DNA of 9,544 bases from Candidatus Kuenenia stuttgartensis (lineage in GTDB: Bacteria; Bacteroidota; Bacteroidia; Flavobacteriales_D; Crocinitomicaceae). Below are positions 1-5,770 of this stretch, in pieces. Position 1 is the stretch's first letter, and every line of letters starts with the position of its first letter. The DNA is taken from the NCBI GenBank assembly GCA_943326025.2, contig CALPRR020000084.1, positions 1-9,544 of the forward strand, written 5' to 3'. The notes below the pieces were generated by a model, which was not told the origin of the DNA, made no database searches, and saw only the letters and a list, made by a program, of their open reading frames with translations. The translations under genes were made by a program, and so were the position numbers.

Positions 1-546
1 ACCAGCTGCTTCCAATGCTTTTGCATCTTCAATCAAACGATTTGCTTCTTCTTCTTCTTTCGCTCTAACAACGTAAGTTCCGAATTTATAAATAGATTGA
101 GGAGTTAAACCTAAATGCCCCATAACTGGAATACCAGCTGTTAAAATACGTTTTATAGATTCTATAATCTCTATACCACCCTCCATTTTTACAGAATGAC
201 CACCAGATTCTTTCATAATACGAATAGCACTTGACAATGCCTCTTTCGAATTTCCTTGATAAGAACCAAACGGCATATCCACAACAACCAACGCTCTATT
301 TACAGCTCTAACCACTGAAGAAGCGTGATAAATCATTTGATCTAATGTGATAGGTAGAGTAGTTTCATGTCCCGCCATTACATTTGAAGCTGAATCCCCC
401 ACCAAAATAACATCTATTCCTGCAGTATCAATGATTCGAGCCATAGAAAAATCGTAACCTGTTAACATCGTAATTTTACGACCAGTATTTTTCATTTCTT
501 GTAACGTATGCGTTGTTACTTTTTTTATTTCAGAATGTACTGACAT
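1..546 (-). CDS. panB: 3-methyl-2-oxobutanoate hydroxymethyltransferase (ketopantoate hydroxymethyltransferase), 3' end cut by window edge
   Basis: This cytoplasmic TIM-barrel enzyme transfers a hydroxymethyl group from 5,10-methylenetetrahydrofolate to alpha-ketoisovalerate, giving ketopantoate, the first committed step of pantothenate and CoA synthesis. Only the first 182 residues lie in the window. Family motifs seen: TGYDFSMAR (about residues 29-37), LVGDS with metal-ligand Asp51, GHETTLPIT (59-67), VVDMPFGSY with metal-ligand Asp90, VKMEGG with substrate-contacting Lys120, and GHLGLTPQS (143-151). The frame stays open to the edge at EAAG, just before the expected catalytic Glu of the LVLEC segment, which cannot be checked. 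The ATG at 546-544 places these motifs slightly later than in E. coli PanB, reflecting a few extra N-terminal residues. It follows the M14 gene on the same strand after 70 bases, but a good TAnnTTTG box in that gap suggests separate transcription. The family call is near certain. Confidence 0.96.
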   Translation of the reverse strand, partial: MSVHSEIKKVTTHTLQEMKNTGRKITMLTGYDFSMARIIDTAGIDVILVGDSASNVMAGHETTLPITLDQMIYHASSVVRAVNRALVVVDMPFGSYQGNSKEALSSAIRIMKESGGHSVKMEGGIEIIESIKRILTAGIPVMGHLGLTPQSIYKFGTYVVRAKEEEEANRLIEDAKALEAAG

Positions 547-569
547 TTTATTTTTTCGTTTAGTCCTTG

Positions 570-577
570 CAAAACTA
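570..577 (-). promoter_or_regulatory. Candidate Bacteroidota -7 box for panB
   Basis: Read on the minus strand the site is TAGTTTTG followed by C, a full match to the Bacteroidota -7 consensus TAnnTTTG. It lies about 24 bases upstream of the panB ATG, so a start of transcription near 563 would leave a leader of under 20 bases. No TTTG-like -33 element is clear about 18-20 bases further upstream, so the assignment rests on the -7 box and its position. Confidence 0.5.
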
Positions 578-616
578 GTAAATCTCTTTGTATTCTAGCT
601 TTGCTTTAAAAGTTAC

Positions 617-1585
617 TTATAAATATTCAACTTTGTTACCTATATGGAAAATGGCATCACCTTTATTCACAACTGGAGATTCATTGATACAAAAAACATA
701 ACCTTCCATCGGAGATTTAATTCTTTTCTCAATTTTACCAAATGGATCAGTTACAATACCTAAAATTGTCCCTAATTCAACTTTATCACCATTTTTTACG
801 GTCGTTTGAAACATGCCCGAATTTGGAGCTCTCAACCATTTATGTTCCTTTATGTATATTGGATGATGTTGATTACCAACTTCTTTAAATGAACGCATGT
901 TCAAATGATTCAAAAAGCGTTTAATTCCATCAACACCTTCTTTTACAATTCCTTCTTCAATACTATTCGTTTTACCTCCTTCAAATAAAAGAATCTTTTT
1001 ACCTCTTTTATTCATCGATTCACGAATAGATTTAGCGATATAAGCTGAATGTATAATAAATGGTGGATTAAAAATCCTAGCCAACTCCATACTCTCACTA
1101 TCTTTAAATACACAACGAATTTGCGCCATATTATTTCGCTGTGCAGAACCTGTATGAAAATCAATTACATAATCAACTTTTGGAGCTATTTCCTTCATGA
1201 AATGGTAAGCAAATTGACTTGCTAAAGATCCGTTTTTTGCTCCTGGAAAACTACGATTCAAATCCCGACCATCAGGAAGTACACGCATAACATTCAAAAA
1301 TCCAAAAATATTGAAAACAGGTATACAGATAATAATACCTTCAGTTGGTTTATTGTATCCTTTTCGAATAACTCGACGGATAATTTCCATTCCGTTTATT
1401 TCATCACCATGCATTCCTGCCATTAATAAAACAACAGGTCCATCCACTTTTCCACGCTCTACAATTACAGGCACCTGTACAGGTGTGTGTGTGTGTAAAT
1501 GTGCTACTTCTAAATTTAATTGAGCTCCCTTTCCTGGATGAATTTCCTCATTCAGAATTACAAACTTTTTATGTTTTAGATTCAT
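617..1585 (-). CDS. Succinylglutamate desuccinylase/aspartoacylase family (M14-like) zinc hydrolase, linked to rimK
   Basis: This is a 322-residue zinc-dependent amide hydrolase of the AstE/AspA branch of the M14 carboxypeptidase fold. Visible active-site residues are His59 and Glu62 in MAGMHGDE (zinc ligands), RDLNRSFPG at 107-115 (substrate carboxylate binding), His144 in VIDFHTG (third zinc ligand) and Glu202 in LLFEGG (general base). Residues from about 255 onward form a small beta-rich, lipoyl-like tail domain (SGMF, NGDKVELG, SPMEGYV) typical of bacterial members. The ATG overlaps the rimK stop as ATGA, which implies translational coupling. True succinylglutamate desuccinylase belongs to the arginine AST pathway, and no other ast gene is here. 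A role in trimming the product of the neighbouring RimK ligase is more likely, but that is inference. Substrate unknown. Confidence 0.9.
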   Translation of the reverse strand: MNLKHKKFVILNEEIHPGKGAQLNLEVAHLHTHTPVQVPVIVERGKVDGPVVLLMAGMHGDEINGMEIIRRVIRKGYNKPTEGIIICIPVFNIFGFLNVMRVLPDGRDLNRSFPGAKNGSLASQFAYHFMKEIAPKVDYVIDFHTGSAQRNNMAQIRCVFKDSESMELARIFNPPFIIHSAYIAKSIRESMNKRGKKILLFEGGKTNSIEEGIVKEGVDGIKRFLNHLNMRSFKEVGNQHHPIYIKEHKWLRAPNSGMFQTTVKNGDKVELGTILGIVTDPFGKIEKRIKSPMEGYVFCINESPVVNKGDAIFHIGNKVEYL

Positions 1586-2460
1586 TTTTTAACGTTTCGT
1601 TCAATATATTGAATGATTTTTCCAGCAATATCAGTGCCTGTTGTTTTTTCAATCCCTTCCAAACCTGGAGATGAATTTACCTCTAATACCAAGGGTCCTC
1701 TTTCAGATTGTAATAAGTCTACACCCGCTATACCTAAACCTACCGCTTCTGCAGCCCTAATTGCAGTTTCTTTTTCTTCGTCAGTTAATTCAATTATCCT
1801 TGAACTACCTCCTCTATGTAAATTTGAACGGAATTCTCCTGGTTTACCCTGACGTTTCATTGCTCCTACAACTTCTCCATCAACAACAAATGCCCTAACA
1901 TCTGCTCCTTTTGCCTCTTTAATAAACTCTTGAACAATCACCCTTGCTTTCAGACCATTAAATGCTTCTAAAACAGATTGAGCAGCATTTTGATTTTCAG
2001 CCAAAACAACACCCAAACCTTGAGTTCCTTCCAATAATTTCAAAACAACCGGAGCTCCACCTGCTGATTCAACAACATGCTCAACATTTCTAGAGTAATT
2101 AGTAAAAACTGTTTTTGGCAATCCTAATCCTTCACGAGAAAGAACTTGTAAACATCTTAATTTATCTCTAGAATGGATGATTCCCCTAGAACCCACAGCT
2201 GAGAAAACTTCCATCATTTCAAACTGACGAACAACAGCTGTTCCATAAAAAGTTACTGAAGCTCCAATCCTAGGAATAACTGCATCATATCCTTCTAAAT
2301 AATGATCACCATAATACAATGATGGTCCAGTTTGCTCAATTTCGATGTTACATTTCAAATGATCAATTACATTCGCTTCATGTCCTCTACTACGAGCAGC
2401 TTCTACTAATCGTTGTGTAGAATACAAATTTTGATTACGTGATAATATGGCAATTTTCAT
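1582..2460 (-). CDS. rimK: RimK-type ATP-grasp L-glutamate ligase (ribosomal protein S6 modification enzyme homologue)
   Basis: This is a cytoplasmic ATP-grasp ligase. In E. coli and Pseudomonas, RimK adds glutamates to the C-terminus of ribosomal protein S6. The 292 residues align without gaps to E. coli RimK as I recall it, from MKIAILSR through NSSPGLEGIEKTTG, lacking only the E. coli C-terminal tail. ATP and metal residues fall at the same numbers: Lys100, Lys141 (VVLKLLEGTQGLG), Glu178 (VQEFIKEA), Arg189, Arg203, and the Mg ligands Asp248, Glu260 and Asn262. The FRSNLHRGG segment (210-218) is also intact. A TAG stop directly precedes the ATG in frame, fixing the start. It lies 73 bases after the rimB-like gene and overlaps the M14 gene by 4 bases. 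The fold and amino-acid ligase activity are near certain. S6 as the target is inferred from homology only, because rpsF is not in the window. Confidence 0.95.
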   Translation of the reverse strand: MKIAILSRNQNLYSTQRLVEAARSRGHEANVIDHLKCNIEIEQTGPSLYYGDHYLEGYDAVIPRIGASVTFYGTAVVRQFEMMEVFSAVGSRGIIHSRDKLRCLQVLSREGLGLPKTVFTNYSRNVEHVVESAGGAPVVLKLLEGTQGLGVVLAENQNAAQSVLEAFNGLKARVIVQEFIKEAKGADVRAFVVDGEVVGAMKRQGKPGEFRSNLHRGGSSRIIELTDEEKETAIRAAEAVGLGIAGVDLLQSERGPLVLEVNSSPGLEGIEKTTGTDIAGKIIQYIERNVKK

Positions 2461-2533
2461 CTATTCTCTTTCTATTTATTGTAATGCGATAACGCTTCTT
2501 ATTTGTTATTTTGCGAATGTATATAGATACCCT

Positions 2534-2980
2534 TTATTTCGCTACTTTCTTTTTGTTTTTATAGGACATATTAACCAATGATGAATCTACTAAAAATTCT
2601 TTGTTCAATAATTTTCGACCGATTAAAATTGGATTTTTCATTTCATGACGTTTAGATAAAGAGAATTCTGTTTCATATTCTTTTCCAAAAACCACAATTT
2701 TACCTTGAATAAAAAACCGATCTTGAACTTTTCCTATCGACGATTTTACTCTTTTCAATCTATATAAAGGAAAATAATATCTTTCACCTGTATATAAGGG
2801 GTGATTATCTTCCAAAAAGATCACTTCTAATACTTTTTGACCTTCTTTCTCAATTTCCTGATAATAATGACAATCAATTGAACATGAATATGCACCTGAA
2901 TCAACTTTCACATGAATATTCTCTAGTCCAAAATCAGGTAAGTCTACTTTATCTTTTCTTCCAATTATTATTTTCTCCAT
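2534..2980 (-). CDS. RimB-like retropepsin-fold protease (annotated elsewhere as 'ATP-dependent zinc protease', PF05618/DUF785 family)
   Basis: This 148-residue protein has an N-terminal IIIGRKDKVDLPDFGL segment, an aspartyl-protease-like DSGA motif at residues 27-30 (KVDSGAYSCSI), and a C-terminal PILIGRKLLNKEFLVD block (about 117-132). All three match the DUF785/RimB family, whose usual form has DTGA and an (L/I)GRRF-like motif. The family has a single-domain retropepsin fold, so Asp27 is the probable catalytic residue and a homodimer would be needed. Pseudomonas RimB is reported to act against RimK-added glutamates on S6. It is the first gene of the three-gene cluster and diverges from rplS across 209 bases. 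A TAG codon directly before the ATG fixes the start. The common 'zinc protease' label is probably wrong, since no zinc motif is visible. The lysine-rich end (NKKKVAK) is unremarkable. Confidence 0.85.
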   Translation of the reverse strand: MEKIIIGRKDKVDLPDFGLENIHVKVDSGAYSCSIDCHYYQEIEKEGQKVLEVIFLEDNHPLYTGERYYFPLYRLKRVKSSIGKVQDRFFIQGKIVVFGKEYETEFSLSKRHEMKNPILIGRKLLNKEFLVDSSLVNMSYKNKKKVAK

Positions 2981-3120
2981 CTACTAAGACAAAATCTTCA
3001 TTAAACATACTAAAATGAAATATGAATTTAAAATAAAAATTTCAATTAATACATCTAAAACACTAATAAACCTTAAATTTACAGCGAAAGTAAAATAATT
3101 TCACTTTTTTTATTGTTTTT

Positions 3121-3152
3121 TTATTGAAACTGAGAAATTATTCGTAATATTG
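3121..3152 (+). promoter_or_regulatory. Candidate rplS promoter (-33 TTATTG, -7 TAATATTG)
   Basis: TTATTG at 3121-3126 is followed after 18 bases by TAATATTG at 3145-3152. This is one base off the Bacteroidota consensus TAnnTTTG and carries the following C that is often seen. The spacing fits the reported 17-23 range for this class of promoter. Transcription would start near 3159 and leave a leader of about 31 bases before the rplS ATG. Confidence 0.65.
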
Positions 3153-3189
3153 CACCCCGAATTACGCGGAAATATAGAAATTAAGAGTC

Positions 3190-3570
3190 ATGGATATTTT
3201 AAAACAAATTGAGAACGAATTAGTTGAAGTAAAAAACTTCCCTTTTTTCAAAAGTGGTTATACTGTAACTGTTTCATATAAAATTAAAGAAGGTAACAAA
3301 GAGCGTATTCAGCAATACCAAGGTGTTGTGATTCAACGTCGTGGTTCAGGTGTTACTGAAACTTTCACAGTTCGTAAAATGTCAGGAAACATTGGTGTTG
3401 AGCGTATCTTCCCAATTGCTTCTCCTTTCATTGAGGACATCGTAATTAACAAAAGAGGATTTGTTCGTCGTGCTCGTATATTCTACTTCCGTGAGAGAAC
3501 TGGTAAATCTGCTCGTATTAGAGAAAAAAGAAGTGCTGCTTCTTTGGCTGCTCAAGCTGCTAAAAAATAG
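3190..3570 (+). CDS. rplS: 50S ribosomal protein L19
   Basis: L19 sits at the interface of the large and small ribosomal subunits. The 126 residues match the family end to end: the N-terminal helix, GYTVTVSYKIKEGNKERIQQYQG (here about 23-45), VVIQRRGSGVTETFTVRK, VERIFPIASPFI, and the conserved basic block RRARIFYFRERTGKSARI near residues 97-114. The tail after this block is short and Ala/Lys-rich (SLAAQAAKK), slightly longer than in E. coli. It has its own promoter and terminator, so it appears to be monocistronic here. It is not next to trmD, rimM or rpsP, its partners in the enterobacterial operon. Codon use is enriched in CGT for Arg and GCT for Ala, as expected for a highly expressed gene. 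Confidence 0.98.
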   Translation: MDILKQIENELVEVKNFPFFKSGYTVTVSYKIKEGNKERIQQYQGVVIQRRGSGVTETFTVRKMSGNIGVERIFPIASPFIEDIVINKRGFVRRARIFYFRERTGKSARIREKRSAASLAAQAAKK

Positions 3571-3589
3571 TACACAACTATACAAATTT

Positions 3590-3617
3590 AAAGCTTCTCA
3601 AATTGAGGAGCTTTTTT
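3590..3617 (+). terminator. Intrinsic terminator after rplS
   Basis: AAAGCTTCTC (3590-3599) pairs with GAGGAGCTTT (3605-3614) as ten base pairs, one of them G-U, around the 5-base loop AAATT. The second arm runs into a six-T tract ending at 3617. It lies 20 bases after the rplS stop and 39 bases before the next start codon, so it should separate rplS from the lysozyme gene. Confidence 0.9.
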
Positions 3618-3655
3618 AGTTTACATCAGAATCTAGTCTACGAGCAATAATAATT

Positions 3656-4414
3656 ATGGCCAAACAAAAACGTAAAGCTAAAAAATCAAAGAAGAAAACT
3701 TCTGGAGGAAAAATTGCAATTTGGCTATTCATTATTTTTGTATTCTTGGGGATTGTGTGGTATTTTTTTCCATCTTCAACAACAAAAAAAATAAATAAAA
3801 ATACTTTTGTTAATCAAATTCCGAAAGGATTCGAATCATTTGGTATTGACATTTCACATCATCAGGGTAAAATTGATTGGAAAGTATTACTCGACGATGA
3901 AAAATTCGACACAATCATTCAATTCGTCTACTGTAAGGCAACAGAAGGTAATTCTCACCTTGATACCAAATGGGAAGAAAACAGAAAAATATTAAATAAT
4001 AAAGGAATCCCAAATGGAGCCTATCATTTCTTTACACCTAAAGACACACCTTTGCCTCAAGCAGAACATTTTTTAAATCATTGGAAAAAAAGAGAAGTTG
4101 ATCTTCCACCTGTTCTAGATGTTGAAACGGAAGGTATTTCTGATGAAGACCTTCGAAATAAGATGGAAGTTTGGTTAAAAGAAGTAGAGAAAAAATCAGG
4201 AATGCGTCCAATTATATATACATCTTATCATTTTTTTGACACAAAATTTAAAGACTATTTTAAAGAGTATAAATTTTGGATTGCTGCATATTCCAGAAAA
4301 CCAGAATGCATCGATGATAATCGAATTTTACATTGGCAATATTCTGAAAGCGGAAGCTTACCAGGGATAGATGAGTTGGTCGATTTTAATGTTTCAAAAA
4401 TAGCTTTTAAATAA
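3656..4414 (+). CDS. Membrane-anchored glycoside hydrolase family 25 lysozyme (N-acetylmuramidase)
   Basis: GH25 enzymes cleave the beta-1,4 bond between MurNAc and GlcNAc in peptidoglycan. This 252-residue protein starts with a very basic stretch (about nine Lys/Arg in the first 14 residues) and then a single hydrophobic helix at about 20-38, so it should be anchored in the inner membrane with the catalytic domain in the periplasm. GH25 motifs in order are FGIDISHHQG with Asp65, CKATEG (93-98), AYHFF (122-126), PPVLDVET with Asp155 and Glu157, a YTSYHFF segment, FWIAAY, HWQYSESG and the closing DFN. The conserved acidic residues of the family are all present, so it is probably active. No cell-wall-binding repeats or phage genes are nearby, which fits a housekeeping wall-remodelling enzyme better than an endolysin. 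It follows the rplS terminator, but I see no convincing promoter directly in front. Confidence 0.92.
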   Translation: MAKQKRKAKKSKKKTSGGKIAIWLFIIFVFLGIVWYFFPSSTTKKINKNTFVNQIPKGFESFGIDISHHQGKIDWKVLLDDEKFDTIIQFVYCKATEGNSHLDTKWEENRKILNNKGIPNGAYHFFTPKDTPLPQAEHFLNHWKKREVDLPPVLDVETEGISDEDLRNKMEVWLKEVEKKSGMRPIIYTSYHFFDTKFKDYFKEYKFWIAAYSRKPECIDDNRILHWQYSESGSLPGIDELVDFNVSKIAFK

Positions 4415-4424
4415 TGAAATTCAC

Positions 4425-4432
4425 TAACTTTG
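4425..4432 (+). promoter_or_regulatory. Candidate -7 box for the kinase-like gene
   Basis: TAACTTTG is a full match to the Bacteroidota TAnnTTTG consensus, 28 bases upstream of the TTG start at 4461. About 17-20 bases further upstream there is only TTTT (4405-4408) in place of TTTG. It supports independent transcription from the GH25 gene, and it supports the TTG start because an in-frame stop (TAA at 4440-4442) lies between this box and the coding region. Confidence 0.6.
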
Positions 4433-4460
4433 TGGGAAATAAACTATCATTGTTACACTT

Positions 4461-5708
4461 TTGAAAATTTCAGAAATAGGAATTGACGAGTCATTGTCAG
4501 ATAATCAAAGAATTAAGATTAGACTATTAAATGTATTTACATTAATAGCATCCCTTGTTTTTTTCATTTCAGGAATTACGAATCTATATGTTAATGATAC
4601 TTTCTCAGGAATATTATTAATTTTCTTTTGCATATTCACTCTTTTTACAATCCTCTTTAATTATATTAATCAATATAAAATTGCTATTTCCTACCTGTAC
4701 TCAATTATTTCTTTTGGGATATTTTATTTTGACTCGTATGCAGGAATTGATTCTGGATCTTATCTATATTATTTCCCATTATTTCTTGGAATAGCTAATT
4801 TATTTGATTTTAGAACCAAAAAAGATCGTCAAATTGTCTTTTTACAAACGTTCATTATTATTTTACTTGCTTGTATCAATGTTTTTACGGATTATAAATT
4901 GTTCGAGAATCAAGCTTTAAAAGAAGAACAAGTTGAAATCATGTTTAAATCAAACTTGATTTTATCTCTATTAGCAGTAACCTATTTTATCTTTTATATT
5001 ATAAAATCTAATTTAAGAAAACTTGAATTACTTGAAGAATTAATTATAGAAGAGAGTAAGTTAAATCAACTAGAACGAGAAAAAACCAAAGAAAAAGAAA
5101 TTCTTCTAGCAGAAATCCAACATCGATTAAAAAATAATCTTAGCATCATTAGCTCTTTAATTAAATTAAAAAGTGAAAATTCAACTACTGAAGATTTCAA
5201 TTTCATCCAACAAGAAATATGGCATGCAATTCACACGATTGCTTTGGCTCATCATCATCAATCTTACAAAATCAACGGATTCTTCATCCCTATTAAAAGG
5301 TACTTAACTGAAATAATCGAAAGTTATAATCTCAATAAAAATGGAACATATATATATCCAAATATTTCTATTGATTGCCAACTCATAAATGAAATCCACA
5401 TCAAACAAGCTGTTCCGTTTGGATTATTTATTCATGAATGCATTGCTAACTTCTTTTATATCACTTCTAAATTAAAACTAGAAGATACTCTTAAAATAAC
5501 TGTAAGCATTGAAAAATCAATGCTTAACATTCGACTTGATTCAACATTGAAAAAAATATTTGAAAATGATTCAAAAAGAACAGATTTACAAGAAAGTTTC
5601 CTAGAACAATTAGACGGAAAAACAATTGACCATCAACAAAATAAAATCACTTATTCGTTTAAATTAGAATCGAATCAACCCGAAATAGAAAGCAGAAAAA
5701 TCTTCTAA
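4461..5708 (+). CDS. Six-helix membrane protein with HisKA_2 histidine-kinase dimerisation domain and degenerate ATPase domain
   Basis: Residues 1-21 are cytoplasmic. Six hydrophobic helices follow (roughly 22-44, 50-69, 73-91, 99-115, 125-143, 165-182), then a charged coiled coil (183-215), then an H-box of the HisKA_2 type, EIQHRLKNNLSIISSL, with phospho-acceptor His221 and the diagnostic KNN. The C-terminal region keeps an N-box-like PFGLFIHECIAN (319-330, Glu326 and Asn330) and an end resembling the last strands of an HATPase domain (QLDGK to ITYSFKLE). However, the expected DxGxG motif is replaced by DSTLK (360-364), and no glycine-rich lid or second G motif is seen. Start is TTG: an in-frame stop lies upstream at 4440-4442, and the first internal Met is at 161, beyond most helices. 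No response regulator is adjacent. It may be a phosphotransfer or pseudokinase protein rather than an active kinase. Confidence 0.82.
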   Translation: MKISEIGIDESLSDNQRIKIRLLNVFTLIASLVFFISGITNLYVNDTFSGILLIFFCIFTLFTILFNYINQYKIAISYLYSIISFGIFYFDSYAGIDSGSYLYYFPLFLGIANLFDFRTKKDRQIVFLQTFIIILLACINVFTDYKLFENQALKEEQVEIMFKSNLILSLLAVTYFIFYIIKSNLRKLELLEELIIEESKLNQLEREKTKEKEILLAEIQHRLKNNLSIISSLIKLKSENSTTEDFNFIQQEIWHAIHTIALAHHHQSYKINGFFIPIKRYLTEIIESYNLNKNGTYIYPNISIDCQLINEIHIKQAVPFGLFIHECIANFFYITSKLKLEDTLKITVSIEKSMLNIRLDSTLKKIFENDSKRTDLQESFLEQLDGKTIDHQQNKITYSFKLESNQPEIESRKIF

Positions 5709-5732
5709 TTCAAAATTTGAAAACTGCCATTT

Positions 5733-5767
5733 TGTAATTTGTAATATGCAATCTGTAATCTACAATC
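5733..5767. repeat. Five degenerate 7-bp tandem repeats between convergent genes
   Basis: The units are TGTAATT / TGTAATA / TGCAATC / TGTAATC / TACAATC, directly adjacent, with consensus TGTAATC. They fill most of the 62 bases between the kinase-like gene stop and the OmpA-family gene stop. No hairpin terminator is visible in this gap, only a 6-bp CAAAAT/ATTTTG inverted pair at 5711-5716 and 5729-5734. Confidence 0.75.
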
Positions 5768-5770
5768 AAA

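Noticed and set aside
617..1585. Naming the M14 gene astE (arginine succinyltransferase pathway)
   Set aside because: Only the fold is shared. Linkage to rimK and absence of other ast genes argue against the specific name.
1311..1852. Three open frames on the + strand opposite the M14 and rimK genes
   Set aside because: They lie antisense to two clearly conserved coding regions, show no family motif, and are explained as shadows of those genes.
2514..2521. Internal promoter between rimB-like and rimK genes (TACATTCG on the minus strand)
   Set aside because: One mismatch to the -7 consensus and no -33 element. In AT-rich DNA this is too weak to call.
2981..3100. Promoter for the rimB-rimK-M14 cluster
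   Set aside because: Partial boxes such as TATGTTTA and AGATTTTG exist on the minus strand, but none combines a good -7 with a properly spaced -33, so none was called.
3382..3585. Minus-strand open frame across rplS
   Set aside because: Serine- and threonine-rich shadow of the L19 codons, with no independent support.
3807..3995. Second + frame inside the GH25 gene
   Set aside because: It overlaps the catalytic core of a well-supported lysozyme and has no recognisable domain.
3656..4414. GH25 gene as a prophage endolysin
   Set aside because: It has an N-terminal membrane anchor, no wall-binding repeats, and no phage, holin or integrase genes nearby.
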